Below, in pieces: positions 1-8,427 of a stretch of 64,000 nucleotides of DNA. The position numbers were made by a program, and so were the translations under genes. Origin of the DNA: Bacillota bacterium (GTDB lineage: Bacteria; Bacillota; Clostridia; Lachnospirales; Lachnospiraceae). Numbering within the stretch: position 1 is the stretch's first letter; every line of letters begins with the position of its first letter. Location of the stretch: positions 62,001 to 126,000 of the forward strand of contig CABJAN010000004.1 in NCBI GenBank assembly GCA_902363515.1, read 5' to 3'. A model generated the notes under the pieces. It ran no database searches, was not told the origin of the DNA, and saw only the letters and a list, made by a program, of their open reading frames with translations.

Positions 1-138
1 AAACCGGAAGCAGTGGTGGAAAAAGCGTTAAAGGACAGTGAAAAAGGAAAAGAACTTTCCGTTTACGGATACTCTGTAAAAGCTTTAAGGGTGGCATGTA
101 AGATACTTCCCCATAGCTTGATTTTAAAATTTCTGTGA
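1..138 (+). CDS. Short-chain dehydrogenase (SDR), C-terminal end only
   Basis: The window opens inside a plus-strand reading frame of 45 residues that ends at TGA 136-138. The visible tail (PEAVVEKALKDSEKGKELS followed by VYGYSVKALR and a hydrophobic end) resembles the C-terminus of classical short-chain dehydrogenases of the DltE/YqjQ type, where a PExVV..A helix precedes a basic, leucine-rich tail. The Rossmann fold and the Ser-Tyr-Lys catalytic residues lie outside the window, so substrate and cofactor cannot be judged. The family assignment rests on this short tail alone. Confidence 0.6.
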   Translation, partial: KPEAVVEKALKDSEKGKELSVYGYSVKALRVACKILPHSLILKFL

Positions 139-159
139 CAAAAGAAAGGAAGTTAGAAT

Positions 160-777
160 ATGAGCAACCAAAAGAGGAAATTAAAAAAGGGAGATTACGG
201 TTATCTGAGGGTACATCAAAAACGCCAGGTACTCTACACTCTGCTGGCCTTTGTTGCGCCGCTGTCTGTATTTTTTACCGGATTGTATATTAACCGCACA
301 AGAAACAGTGTGTTTACGGTGATTGCCCTGGTAGCCTGTCTTCCGGCCTGTAAATTTGCAGTAACCATGATTATGCTGTTTTTACAAAAACCTATGAAGG
401 AAAAGGATTATCAGGAAATTGAGAAGCACAGAAATGGACTGGTATGCGCATATGAACTGGTGGTATCTGCCTATGAAAAACAGTCTTATATTGATTCCTT
501 AGCAGTGTGTGGAAATACCATGGTGGGCTATACCAGCAGACCTAAGACGGATATTCCCTTTGTGGAAAAGCACATTCAGACGATTTTGCGGCAAAATGGA
601 TTTTATGTGTCTGTTAAGATTTTTGACCGCCTTTCTGATTATACGGGGCGTTTGGATACCATGTGGGAACACAGGGAAGCCCTGGAAAAAGATATTAAAT
701 TCCGCCCGGACCCACAGGAGCCGGATTTAACCAGAAATGAAGCGATTATGAGGGTAATCTATGCGATTTCCCTTTAG
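160..777 (+). CDS. Conserved hypothetical two-TM membrane protein
   Basis: A 205-residue protein with a basic N-terminus, two hydrophobic segments (about residues 25-46 and 52-75) and a C-terminal cytosolic part of about 130 residues. No motif was recognised. An AAGGAAG ribosome binding site precedes the ATG. It ends 11 bases before the pseudouridine synthase gene and so is probably cotranscribed with it. The charged C-terminal part has no obvious catalytic signature. Function unknown. Confidence 0.75.
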   Translation: MSNQKRKLKKGDYGYLRVHQKRQVLYTLLAFVAPLSVFFTGLYINRTRNSVFTVIALVACLPACKFAVTMIMLFLQKPMKEKDYQEIEKHRNGLVCAYELVVSAYEKQSYIDSLAVCGNTMVGYTSRPKTDIPFVEKHIQTILRQNGFYVSVKIFDRLSDYTGRLDTMWEHREALEKDIKFRPDPQEPDLTRNEAIMRVIYAISL

Positions 778-788
778 GAGATAAGGAA

Positions 789-1790
789 ATGAAACAATTA
801 GTAATGAATGAGATTGACAGCGGGCAGCGTCTGGATAAGTTTTTAGGAAAATATTTAAGTGAGGCTCCTAAAAGTTTTATTTATAAAATGCTTCGAAAAA
901 AGAACATTGTGCTAAATGGAAAAAAGGCAGATGGCAGTGAAAAATTAGACGTTGGAGATGAAATTAAACTGTTTTTCTCACAGGATACGCTGGAGAAATT
1001 CTGTGGGAAGACCAGGGAGGGAGCTGCAGGAAATCTGGATGTGGTTTATGAGGACGAACAGGTGTTGTTTGTAAATAAACCGGTGGGGATGCTTTCTCAA
1101 AAGGCAGCCAGGGAGGACGTGTCCCTGGTGGAATATCTCACAGGCTACCTTCTGGAAAATGGAAGCCTGACAAAAGAGGACTTGCGAACCTTTCATCCAG
1201 GAGTGTGCAACCGACTGGACCGGAATACCAGCGGGCTTGTGGCAGCAGGAAAAACCCTGCAGGGGCTTCAGCTTTTATCAGAAGCATTTCAAGACCGCAG
1301 AATGCATAAATTCTATCTTGCCTTTGTTGCCGGAAGGCTTGAAAAACCGGCTCATATCAAAGGATATTTATGGAAAGATGAAAAGAGAAACAAGGTTCTG
1401 GTACAACAGGAAGAACAAAAGGGAAGCCTGCCTATTGAAACCAGGTACACGCCTCTTGCCTGCTCCCAAAGTGGAGCTACCCTGTTAAAAGTGGAACTTC
1501 TTACGGGACGTTCCCATCAGATACGAAGCCATCTGGCCAGTATAGGACATCCGGTTATTGGTGACTGGAAATACGGGGAAGAGAAGTGGAATCAGAGATT
1601 TCGCAAACAGTATCAAATCCAGTCCCAGCTTCTTCATGCATGGCAACTGGAATTTCCGAAACAGGAAGGGAAGCTGCCAAATCTGGCAGGAAAGACCATA
1701 ACAGCCAGAGTACCTCTGGAATTTGAAAAGGTATTAAGGGGAGAGAACCTGTGGAAGCAGGTTTGGGGAGAAAATAAGGGAGATGTTTAA
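789..1790 (+). CDS. RluA-family 23S rRNA pseudouridine synthase
   Basis: A 333-residue protein with an N-terminal S4 RNA-binding domain (about residues 10-65, with RLDKFLGKYL and an IVLNGKK turn) and a RluA/RluC/RluD catalytic domain. The motif NRLDRNTSG places the catalytic Asp at residue 144, and GRSHQIRSHLASIGHPVIGD is the expected C-terminal block. The enzyme isomerises uridine to pseudouridine in structured RNA. Which position it modifies cannot be read from sequence. The start follows TTAGGAGATAAGGAA. It lies 3 bases before lepB. Confidence 0.92.
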   Translation: MKQLVMNEIDSGQRLDKFLGKYLSEAPKSFIYKMLRKKNIVLNGKKADGSEKLDVGDEIKLFFSQDTLEKFCGKTREGAAGNLDVVYEDEQVLFVNKPVGMLSQKAAREDVSLVEYLTGYLLENGSLTKEDLRTFHPGVCNRLDRNTSGLVAAGKTLQGLQLLSEAFQDRRMHKFYLAFVAGRLEKPAHIKGYLWKDEKRNKVLVQQEEQKGSLPIETRYTPLACSQSGATLLKVELLTGRSHQIRSHLASIGHPVIGDWKYGEEKWNQRFRKQYQIQSQLLHAWQLEFPKQEGKLPNLAGKTITARVPLEFEKVLRGENLWKQVWGENKGDV

Positions 1791-1793
1791 AAC

Positions 1794-2330
1794 ATGAAAG
1801 AACCAACGCAATCCTCCTTTTGGAAGGAATTTATGGAGTATTTAAAGATGATTATTTTTGTGGTGGCAGTGGTTCTGGTGGTGAATAATTTTTTGCTGAT
1901 TAATGCAAAAATTCCTTCGGAATCCATGGAGCAGACCATTATGACCGGAGACCGGGTGTTTGGAAATCGTCTGGCCTATGTCTTTGGGGAACCGGAACGT
2001 TATGACATTATTATCTTTAAATATCCGGATAATGAAAAAGAACTGTTTATTAAAAGGATTATCGGGATGCCCGGGGAGACTGTAGAAATCAAAGACGGAA
2101 AGGTGTATATAAACGGGTCTGAGGAACCCCTTAAGGACAGCTTTACACCGGAAACGCCGGTGGGAGATTATGGGCCTTATACGGTGCCGGAGGACAGTTA
2201 TTTTGTACTGGGAGATAACCGGAATTATTCCAGGGATTCCAGATTCTGGAATAACCCCTATGTGGCAGAGGATAAGATTCTGGGAAAAGCGGTGCTTAGA
2301 TACTTCCCGGGAATTAAGCTTTTAAAGTAG
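1794..2330 (+). CDS. lepB: Signal peptidase I
   Basis: A 178-residue type I signal peptidase of the Gram-positive kind: one N-terminal membrane anchor (about residues 19-37), then box B with the catalytic serine (PSESM, Ser44), the general-base lysine in FIKRIIGMPGE (Lys87), and box E GDNRNYSRDSR. It removes signal peptides from exported proteins on the outer face of the membrane. It sits between an RNA-modifying enzyme and recU, in a tightly spaced housekeeping cluster. Length matches short SipS-like enzymes. Confidence 0.96.
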   Translation: MKEPTQSSFWKEFMEYLKMIIFVVAVVLVVNNFLLINAKIPSESMEQTIMTGDRVFGNRLAYVFGEPERYDIIIFKYPDNEKELFIKRIIGMPGETVEIKDGKVYINGSEEPLKDSFTPETPVGDYGPYTVPEDSYFVLGDNRNYSRDSRFWNNPYVAEDKILGKAVLRYFPGIKLLK

Positions 2331-2339
2331 GAGAGAGAA

Positions 2340-2885
2340 ATGGCAACATGGAATTCCAGAGGCCTTCGGGGGTCTACCCTGGAGGAATTTATCAACCGCA
2401 CCTGTGAGCAGTACAGGGAAAAAGGGCTGGCATTGATTCAAAAGGTTCCGACTCCCATTACACCGGTGCGGATTGACCAGCAAAGCAGACATATTACTCT
2501 GGCATATTTTGACCAGAAAAGTACGGTGGACTATATTGGAGCAGTTCAGGGAATCCCTGTATGCTTTGATGCAAAAGAATGTGCCACCGATAATTTTCCC
2601 CTGCAGAATATTCACGGACACCAGGTAGCGTTTATGAAGGATTTTGAGAGACAGCAGGGCATTGCCTTTTTGATTTTGTACTTTTCTCACAGGGACGAAA
2701 TGTATTATATGCCTTTTCGACAGATGGAGGCTTTCTGGGAACGGGGACAAAATGGAGGAAGGAAGCATTTTAAATACAGTGAATTAAATCCCCTGTGGTT
2801 TTTAAAGCCATCCGGGAATGTGCTGGTGCCTTTTCTGGAAGGGATTCAGCGGGATTTAGACAACAGAGAAGAGACTGGGAAATAG
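2340..2885 (+). CDS. recU: Holliday junction resolvase RecU
   Basis: A 181-residue protein matching the Firmicutes resolvase RecU. It starts WNSRGLRGSTLEEFIN, carries the nuclease core with TVDYIGAVQG and CFDAKEC (metal-binding acidic residues and the Lys of the PD-(D/E)XK-like fold), and HGHQ in the middle. RecU cleaves four-way junctions during recombination and chromosome segregation. In Bacillus recU is next to a penicillin-binding protein gene; here it follows lepB instead. The ATG at 2340 follows GGAGAGAG. Confidence 0.93.
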   Translation: MATWNSRGLRGSTLEEFINRTCEQYREKGLALIQKVPTPITPVRIDQQSRHITLAYFDQKSTVDYIGAVQGIPVCFDAKECATDNFPLQNIHGHQVAFMKDFERQQGIAFLILYFSHRDEMYYMPFRQMEAFWERGQNGGRKHFKYSELNPLWFLKPSGNVLVPFLEGIQRDLDNREETGK

Positions 2886-2895
2886 GAGCAGGTTT

Positions 2896-3261
2896 ATGAA
2901 GCAGAAAAGCATGGTTTTTTTCCTGATTTTGTTTTTCCTTTTTCAGACGTCTTTGACAGAGATACCGGATGATTCGGTAAAAAGCACAGAGAGCAGAGAA
3001 ACATCCAAAAGCCAGGAGCTTGAAGAAAAGCGTTTGGAAAAACAGCCGGTTTTATTAAAAGAATCAGGAATCAGACGGACCATAGGAAAGCTCAGGATAC
3101 CTTTTGAGGAAGTGCCGGGCAAACAGCAGATATACAGTGGGAAAACATTTGCCAGGTGGCAGGAAACAAAACCAAAGAAATGTAGTATAGCTTTGGGGAT
3201 GAAAAACCGCAGAGCGCCTCCGTTTGCTGAATGGAAAGAAAGACAAAAACATACAGCATAG
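2896..3261 (+). CDS. Small secreted hypothetical protein
   Basis: A 121-residue protein starting MKQKSMVFFLILFFLFQTS, a likely signal peptide or membrane anchor (residues 1-21), followed by a charged low-complexity stretch (about 22-55) and a basic C-terminus. No family was recognised. GGAGCAGG upstream gives a plausible ribosome binding site. It lies 10 bases after recU and 11 bases before the dehydrogenase gene, so it is probably part of the same transcript. The weak conservation features leave some doubt that it is functional. Confidence 0.5.
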   Translation: MKQKSMVFFLILFFLFQTSLTEIPDDSVKSTESRETSKSQELEEKRLEKQPVLLKESGIRRTIGKLRIPFEEVPGKQQIYSGKTFARWQETKPKKCSIALGMKNRRAPPFAEWKERQKHTA

Positions 3262-3272
3262 GAGACGAAAAC

Positions 3273-4220
3273 ATGAAAAATAAGCATAGAGATAAAATTG
3301 TTGTGGTTGGAGCCGGAAACGTGGGCGAAGCCATTGCCTATACCCTGATGGTACGGGTTCAGGCTAATGATATTGTATTAATTGATGTGAACGCAGACAG
3401 AGCCAGGGGCGCTGCGACGGATATTGCCCATGGAACCAGTTTTCACAAACAGGTGTGGGTAAGACAGGGCGGATATGAAGAGTGTGCAGACGCCCAAATC
3501 ATTATTATTACAGCAGGCATTGCCAGAAAACCGGGACAGACCCGTCTGGATCTGGCCAAGACCAATGTTTCGATTGTAAAAAGTATTACAGAAAACATTA
3601 TGAAATATGCCAAAAATCCGCTGATTCTGGTGGTATCCAACCCTGCTGATTTAACTACAGCAGCAGTTTTGGAGGCTTCCGGACTTCCTGCAAACAGGGT
3701 CATCGGCAGCGGAACTTCTCTGGATACTGCCAGATTCCGCTATAATTTAAGTACAAAGCTTCATGTAAATGTGGAGGATATTCAGGCTTATATTGTAGGG
3801 GAACATGGGGACAGCCAGGTGGCTGTCTGGAGTTCTGCTATGGTAGGCGGATTCCCTCTGGAGGATTATGCCAGACAGGTGGGAGTTTCTCTTGACAAAA
3901 AGGAGATTGCAGAACATACTAAGAATGGCGGTGCAGAAATTATCGGGCTTAAAGGCGCAACGTTTTATGGCATTGCCATGGCTGTGTCTACCATTGTAGA
4001 GGCAATCATGAAGGATGATAGTGCGATTCTTCCTGTTGCTCATGTGTTGGATGAAAGCTTCGGAAGCTGGGCCGGTATGGCGGTTTCTCTTCCATGCCGC
4101 ATTGGATGGGAAGGAATTGAAGCCTGCCTGCGGATTCCTATGAATGAGGAAGAGCAAAAGGCAATGGATGCTTCCATAAAAGTCCTGCAGGAATTATGGG
4201 CACAGGTAAAACAACAGTAA
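3273..4220 (+). CDS. L-lactate/malate dehydrogenase family enzyme
   Basis: A 315-residue NAD-dependent 2-hydroxyacid dehydrogenase. The Rossmann motif GAGNVGEA is at the N-terminus, and the catalytic GEHGDS histidine and an SNPAD motif are present. The ATG at 3273, preceded by AGGAG, is preferred over an upstream ATG at 3231 that overlaps the previous gene. The specificity loop reads IARKPGQTR: residue 85, at the position numbered 102 in lactate dehydrogenases, is Arg rather than the usual Gln, a feature of malate dehydrogenases; Arg91 is the substrate-binding arginine. With malic enzyme directly downstream, malate may be the real substrate. Homologues in this family are usually labelled lactate dehydrogenase. 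Confidence 0.85.
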   Translation: MKNKHRDKIVVVGAGNVGEAIAYTLMVRVQANDIVLIDVNADRARGAATDIAHGTSFHKQVWVRQGGYEECADAQIIIITAGIARKPGQTRLDLAKTNVSIVKSITENIMKYAKNPLILVVSNPADLTTAAVLEASGLPANRVIGSGTSLDTARFRYNLSTKLHVNVEDIQAYIVGEHGDSQVAVWSSAMVGGFPLEDYARQVGVSLDKKEIAEHTKNGGAEIIGLKGATFYGIAMAVSTIVEAIMKDDSAILPVAHVLDESFGSWAGMAVSLPCRIGWEGIEACLRIPMNEEEQKAMDASIKVLQELWAQVKQQ

Positions 4221-4238
4221 GAAAAGGAGATTAGCGTA

Positions 4239-5411
4239 ATGGATAAGAAAGAATTTGCATTAAAACAGCATGAAGAATGGAAGGGTAAAATCGAAGTTAT
4301 CAGCAGAGCAAACATTGAGACACCGGAAGAGCTGTCGGTAGCCTATACTCCGGGCGTTGCGGAGCCTTGTCTCAAAATTTCAGAAGATGTGGATTTATCC
4401 TATAAATATACAAGAAGAGGAAATATGGTAGCAGTTGTTACAGACGGTACCGCAGTACTTGGTCTTGGAGATATTGGACCAGAGGCTGGTATGCCAGTTA
4501 TGGAAGGAAAATGTGCCTTATTTAAAACCTTTGGAGATGTGGATGCATTTCCACTGTGTGTTCGTTCCAAAGAGGTAGACGACATTGTAAAAACCGTAAG
4601 CCTTCTGGCAGGAAGCTTTGGTGGGGTAAACCTGGAAGATATTTCTGCTCCAAGATGTTTTGAAATTGAAAGAAAGTTAAAAGAGTGCTGTGATATTCCG
4701 ATTTTCCATGATGACCAGCATGGTACCGCAGTGGTAACAGCAGCAGCTCTTATTAATGCTCTGAAATTAGTTGGAAAAAAACTGGATGAAGTAAAAGTAG
4801 TTACTTCCGGCGCCGGGGCAGCAGGTATTGCCATTATTAAGCTGCTGGTAAGTCTGGGACTGAAAAATGTTGTTATGTGTGACCGTCAGGGCGCTATTTA
4901 CAAAGGACGTGAAAACTTAAATTCTGAGAAACAGGAGATGGCTGAAATCTGCAACCAGAACATGGAAAAAGGCACACTGGAAGAAGTGTTAAAAGGCGCA
5001 GATGTATTTATTGGTGTTTCTGCTCCGGGAACTGTAACAGAAGAAATGGTTCAGAATATGGCAAAGGACCCGATTTTGTTCCCAATGGCAAATCCAGTGC
5101 CAGAAATCATGCCGGATCTGGCAAAGAAGGCAGGGGCTGCTGTAGTAGGTACCGGACGCAGTGACTTCCCGAACCAGATTAACAATGTACTGGCATTCCC
5201 GGGTATCTTCAGAGGCGCTCTGGATGTAAGAGCAAAGGATATTAACGATGAAATGAAAGTAGCTGCTGCTTATGCCATTGCAGGCTTAATTCAGGAGGAT
5301 GAATTAAATCCGGATTATATTATTCCAAATCCATTTGACAAGCGTGTGGCAAAAGCTGTGGCAGAGGCAGTTGCCAAGGCGGCAAGGGATACAGGAGTAG
5401 CAAGAATTTAA
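4239..5411 (+). CDS. Malic enzyme (NAD(P)-dependent, short bacterial form)
   Basis: A 390-residue malic enzyme that converts malate to pyruvate and CO2. The N-terminal malic domain has AYTPGVAEPC and VAVVTDGTAVLGLGDIGPEAG, followed by the metal-binding block IFHDDQHGTAVV and the NAD-binding domain with SGAGAAGIAI. It ends with DPILFPMANPVPEI, also diagnostic. It lacks the C-terminal phosphotransacetylase-like domain of the long bacterial form. It lies 18 bases after the lactate/malate dehydrogenase; the two together could interconvert oxaloacetate, malate and pyruvate. Confidence 0.95.
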   Translation: MDKKEFALKQHEEWKGKIEVISRANIETPEELSVAYTPGVAEPCLKISEDVDLSYKYTRRGNMVAVVTDGTAVLGLGDIGPEAGMPVMEGKCALFKTFGDVDAFPLCVRSKEVDDIVKTVSLLAGSFGGVNLEDISAPRCFEIERKLKECCDIPIFHDDQHGTAVVTAAALINALKLVGKKLDEVKVVTSGAGAAGIAIIKLLVSLGLKNVVMCDRQGAIYKGRENLNSEKQEMAEICNQNMEKGTLEEVLKGADVFIGVSAPGTVTEEMVQNMAKDPILFPMANPVPEIMPDLAKKAGAAVVGTGRSDFPNQINNVLAFPGIFRGALDVRAKDINDEMKVAAAYAIAGLIQEDELNPDYIIPNPFDKRVAKAVAEAVAKAARDTGVARI

Positions 5412-5425
5412 TTTTGGGAGTAGGT

Positions 5426-6031
5426 ATGGCAAAAAAGGTTTATGCAGTAAAAAAAGGAATTACAACAGGGATTTTCAATACATGGGATGAATGTAAGAGA
5501 CAAGTGCATGGATTTCCCGGGGCGCAGTATAAGAGTTTTCCTACTTTGAAGGAAGCCCAGGAGTATCTGACAGGAGGACAAACAGGGGATGCAGTGCCGG
5601 ATGAGAACGATCCGGACGTGTGTGTTGCTTATGTGGATGGAAGCTTTGATGCCAGCCGGGGCGCGTATTCTTATGGCTGCATTTTACTGCATGGGAATGA
5701 GCGAAAGGAAATGAGCCAGGCTTTCGTTGGTACAGAAGATGTGAGTATGCGAAATGTAGCAGGAGAGCTTGAGGGCGCTATGGCTGCCATGGCTTATTGT
5801 GAGACTCATGAAATCCATAACCTGCATTTGTATTATGATTATCAGGGGATTGAATCCTGGGCAACCGGAGAATGGAAACGGAACAAACCGGGCACCATCC
5901 GGTACAAGGAATTCTATGACCATCTTCAAAAGGTCAAGGTGTATTTTCACAAGGTAAAAGGGCATAGCGGCGTGGAGCTGAATGAAGCGGTAGACCAGCT
6001 TGCAAAAGCAGCCCTTGGCATCAGGGGTTAA
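5426..6031 (+). CDS. rnhA: Ribonuclease H1 with N-terminal viroplasmin domain
   Basis: The ATG at 5426 (GGGAG upstream) is chosen over a TTG at 5414; it gives 201 residues. Residues about 1-50 form the viroplasmin/caulimovirus domain that binds RNA-DNA hybrids (KKVYAVKKGITTGIFNTWDEC). The RNase H fold follows, with the acidic active-site residues in YVDGS (Asp71), AGELEGA (Glu114), YYDYQG and EAVDQLAK. It removes RNA from RNA-DNA hybrids. It lies 14 bases after malic enzyme. Confidence 0.94.
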   Translation: MAKKVYAVKKGITTGIFNTWDECKRQVHGFPGAQYKSFPTLKEAQEYLTGGQTGDAVPDENDPDVCVAYVDGSFDASRGAYSYGCILLHGNERKEMSQAFVGTEDVSMRNVAGELEGAMAAMAYCETHEIHNLHLYYDYQGIESWATGEWKRNKPGTIRYKEFYDHLQKVKVYFHKVKGHSGVELNEAVDQLAKAALGIRG

Positions 6032-6057
6032 ATATAAGGTATTGGGGGATTTTATTT

Positions 6058-6339
6058 ATGGTAAGTCAGAAGGTAAAAATCTTGAATCCATCAGGATTAA
6101 ATTTAGGAAGCGCAACAACGTTGTCAAACAGTGTTTTGAAATATCAGTCTGTAGTGCAGTTTACTTATGAGGCTAATGATGTAAAAGGTGTTGCAAATAT
6201 GAAAAGTATTTTAAACATCCTTGCCGCGGAAGTGAATCAGGGGCAGGTAATTGAAATATCCTGCACAGGGGATGATGAAGAAGAAGCGCTGAAATCTGTG
6301 CTGGATGCAGTAAATAGTGGAATTGGCGAACTTGTTTAG
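6058..6339 (+). CDS. HPr-like protein lacking the phosphoryl-transfer histidine (Crh-like)
   Basis: A 93-residue HPr-fold protein. In normal HPr the active site reads GLHARPA; here it is GLNLGSA, so the phosphoryl-carrying His15 is Asn15 and the assisting Arg17 is Gly17. The regulatory-serine region is kept as NMKSILNILA (Ser50, equivalent to Ser46 of HPr), with about four extra residues before it. Such a protein cannot carry PTS phosphate but could be phosphorylated by HPr kinase, as Bacillus Crh is. A role in carbon catabolite control is inferred from this pattern. It is the last gene before a strong terminator. Confidence 0.88.
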   Translation: MVSQKVKILNPSGLNLGSATTLSNSVLKYQSVVQFTYEANDVKGVANMKSILNILAAEVNQGQVIEISCTGDDEEEALKSVLDAVNSGIGELV

Positions 6340-6371
6340 GCTGTTTAGGGGATTTTTGCAGATTATTAAGG

Positions 6372-6415
6372 CCGTGGCAGGAAAGCAGAAGTGCTTTCTG
6401 TGCCACGGTTTTTTT
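6372..6415 (+). terminator. Rho-independent terminator after the HPr-like gene
   Basis: CCGTGGCA at 6372-6379 pairs with TGCCACGG at 6401-6408. An inner GAAAGCA/TGCTTTC helix lies around a short GAAG loop, and seven T follow. It separates the housekeeping run from the MarR-MATE operon. Confidence 0.93.
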
Positions 6416-6427
6416 CGTTTTGTTTTC

Positions 6428-6456
6428 TTGACAAAAAGGGAAAAATCTTATATAGT
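6428..6456 (+). promoter_or_regulatory. Sigma-A promoter of the MarR-MATE operon
   Basis: A perfect -35 TTGACA (6428-6433), a 17-base spacer and a -10 TATAGT (6451-6456). The predicted transcription start falls in the palindromic region just downstream, so a repressor bound there would block transcription. Confidence 0.88.
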
Positions 6457-6473
6457 TACTAATAGTAATTACT
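6456..6473 (+). promoter_or_regulatory. Candidate MarR operator
   Basis: Overlapping inverted repeats TTACT-AAT-AGTAA (6456-6468) and AGTAATTACT (6464-6473) begin at the -10 box and run over the likely start point. A related half-site, GGTAATTA, follows at 6477-6484. Position and symmetry fit autoregulation by the MarR gene product. This is inferred, with no known consensus matched. Confidence 0.6.
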
Positions 6474-6504
6474 AAAGGTAATTAATAGAGGAGAGGAATA
6501 ATTT

Positions 6505-6945
6505 ATGGATACAGAACATTTAAAAAAATTGTTGGATACCTGTTTTCTGGCAAAAAAGGTAATTGAAACACTTCCGGAATTACCAAAGGGAATGAAGCCC
6601 AGGCATATACATGTGTTGGAGGCAATTTATGAAATTACTTGTAAGCAGGAAAGCTGCACGGTCAGCAATATTCGGGATCGGATGCAGATTACCATGCCAA
6701 GTATATCAAAGCTGATTCAGGAGCTGGAAGCGCTTCATATGATTGAAAAAGAAGCGGATAGAGAAGACCGGAGATTTTATCAGTTAAAGCTAACCTGGGA
6801 AGGAACGGACTGTGTGAAAAAGCATGTTCTTGATTTTCATAAGGAATGGGCAAAACGTTTGGCATATGTTGAGAATCAGAAGGTGGAAGAGGCGGTAAAT
6901 TTGTTTACAGAATTGAGAAATACCATGCCGGGAGGAGAAGTATAA
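6505..6945 (+). CDS. MarR-family transcriptional regulator
   Basis: A 146-residue winged-helix regulator. The recognition helix region reads VSNIRDRMQITMPSISKLIQ, and the wing is the acidic-basic loop EADREDRRFYQLKLT. Long helices at both ends fit the MarR dimer interface. The gene has its own strong promoter with overlapping palindromes. Its stop codon overlaps the start of the MATE gene by one base. The likely role is ligand-responsive repression of its own operon, including the exporter; the ligand is unknown. Confidence 0.92.
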   Translation: MDTEHLKKLLDTCFLAKKVIETLPELPKGMKPRHIHVLEAIYEITCKQESCTVSNIRDRMQITMPSISKLIQELEALHMIEKEADREDRRFYQLKLTWEGTDCVKKHVLDFHKEWAKRLAYVENQKVEEAVNLFTELRNTMPGGEV

Positions 6946-8318
6946 TGATGGCAAAAAAAGAGAAGAAGGAAGTTACGTTTACAGAAGGCTCTGTGTTTCA
7001 GGCTCTAATCCGATTTGCGATTCCTGTATTGGGAGCCTTGGTGCTGCAAGCTGCTTATGGGGCGGTGGATCTTCTGGTAGTGGGACAGTTTGGTGATGCT
7101 TCCAGTATTTCTGCTGTAGGAACAGGAAGTTCGTTTATGAATATGGTAACCTTTGTAATTACCAGTCTGGCCATGGGCTCTACGGTAATCATCGGACAGC
7201 ATATTGGTGAAAAAAAGTCAGAAGAAGCAGGAAATGCAGTGGGAACAACTATAGTTTTATTCCTTTTGATTGGGGTGCTTCTTACAGTGGTGCTGGAAAT
7301 TTTTGCAGGTGATATTGTTTCCCTGCTTCAGGTACCAGAGGAGTCCACAGAAAAAGCAATTCTTTATATTCGTATTTGTTCAGGAGGTATTCTGGTAATT
7401 ATTGCGTATAATGTCATAAGCGGTATCTTGAGGGGCATTGGCAATGCCAATCTTCCTTTTGTGTTTGTGGGTGTTGCCTGCATTTTCAATATTTTAGGGG
7501 ACTTGTTTTTTACAGGGCTATTGCATATGGATGTTGCAGGCGTGGCATTGGCAACGGTTTTGGCGCAGTTGATTTCTGTTATTATTTCCGCAGCAGTATT
7601 GCGAAAACAAAAGATGCCCATTTCCTTTTCAAAAAAGCAGTGTTGTATCCATGCCAGGGAGTTAAAACTCATTCTCAAAGTTGGTGTGCCCATTGCAATT
7701 CAGGAGGCTATGGTACAGGTATCTTTTCTTGTGATTAACAGTATTATTAATCAAATGGGACTTTTGCCGTCGGCTGGATATGGAATTGCACAAAAAGTGG
7801 TTTCTTTTATTTTGTTGGTGCCTTCTTCGATTATGCAGAGCGTTTCTGCCTTTGTGGCACAGAACATTGGTGCGGGAAAAAGGAAACGGGCAAAACAGGG
7901 ATTTTTTACAGCAATTCTTGTTGGATGCAGTGTGGGAATTTTGATTTTCTGTGCTGGTTTTTTTGCAGGGAAACAATTATCCATGCCTTTTACCAGTGAC
8001 CCGGAAGTTATTGCTCAAAGCGCAGCTTATTTGAAAGGATTTTCTGCAGATTGTATTCTTACCTGCATTTTATTTAGCAGTATCGGATATTTTAATGGTT
8101 CTGGCAAAAGTTTTCCTGTTATGCTTCAGGGAATTACTTCTGCATTTTGTATCCGTATTCCAATATCTGTTTTTATAGCTGGATTGCCGGATACTTCGCT
8201 GGTTTATATGGGAATGGCAACGCCTATTACCACGGTTTATGGTATTATCTTTTTTGCAGTCTGTTTTGTTATTTTGAAGAAGAAGAACCGGAAAAATAGC
8301 TTTGTAAAAATAGCATAG
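6945..8318 (+). CDS. MATE-family multidrug/cation antiporter
   Basis: A 457-residue membrane protein with about 12 hydrophobic segments in two related halves, as expected for the MATE (MatE) fold. Typical features are the start of TM1 with ALIRFAIPVLGALVLQ, GQFGDASSISAVG after it, and AQNIGAGKRKRAKQG in the second half. It probably exports drugs or metabolites using a Na+ or H+ gradient. The ATG at 6945 overlaps the MarR stop (TAATG); a second ATG at 6948 is equally possible. GGAGGAG precedes both. Confidence 0.92.
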   Translation: MMAKKEKKEVTFTEGSVFQALIRFAIPVLGALVLQAAYGAVDLLVVGQFGDASSISAVGTGSSFMNMVTFVITSLAMGSTVIIGQHIGEKKSEEAGNAVGTTIVLFLLIGVLLTVVLEIFAGDIVSLLQVPEESTEKAILYIRICSGGILVIIAYNVISGILRGIGNANLPFVFVGVACIFNILGDLFFTGLLHMDVAGVALATVLAQLISVIISAAVLRKQKMPISFSKKQCCIHARELKLILKVGVPIAIQEAMVQVSFLVINSIINQMGLLPSAGYGIAQKVVSFILLVPSSIMQSVSAFVAQNIGAGKRKRAKQGFFTAILVGCSVGILIFCAGFFAGKQLSMPFTSDPEVIAQSAAYLKGFSADCILTCILFSSIGYFNGSGKSFPVMLQGITSAFCIRIPISVFIAGLPDTSLVYMGMATPITTVYGIIFFAVCFVILKKKNRKNSFVKIA

Positions 8319-8328
8319 TTTATAGTTC

Positions 8329-8357
8329 TTGAGATTTTCCATGGAATCACTTATAAT
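8329..8357 (+). promoter_or_regulatory. Promoter of the cyclophilin lipoprotein gene
   Basis: TTGAGA (8329-8334), a 17-base spacer and a consensus TATAAT (8352-8357) lie about 70 bases ahead of the start codon. No terminator was seen between the MATE gene and this promoter. Confidence 0.75.
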
Positions 8358-8427
8358 GAAGTCTATGTGGTCTGTGCATTTGATGGCATGGACGTAAGAT
8401 TTTCAGAGAAAAGGAGAACAAATAACT

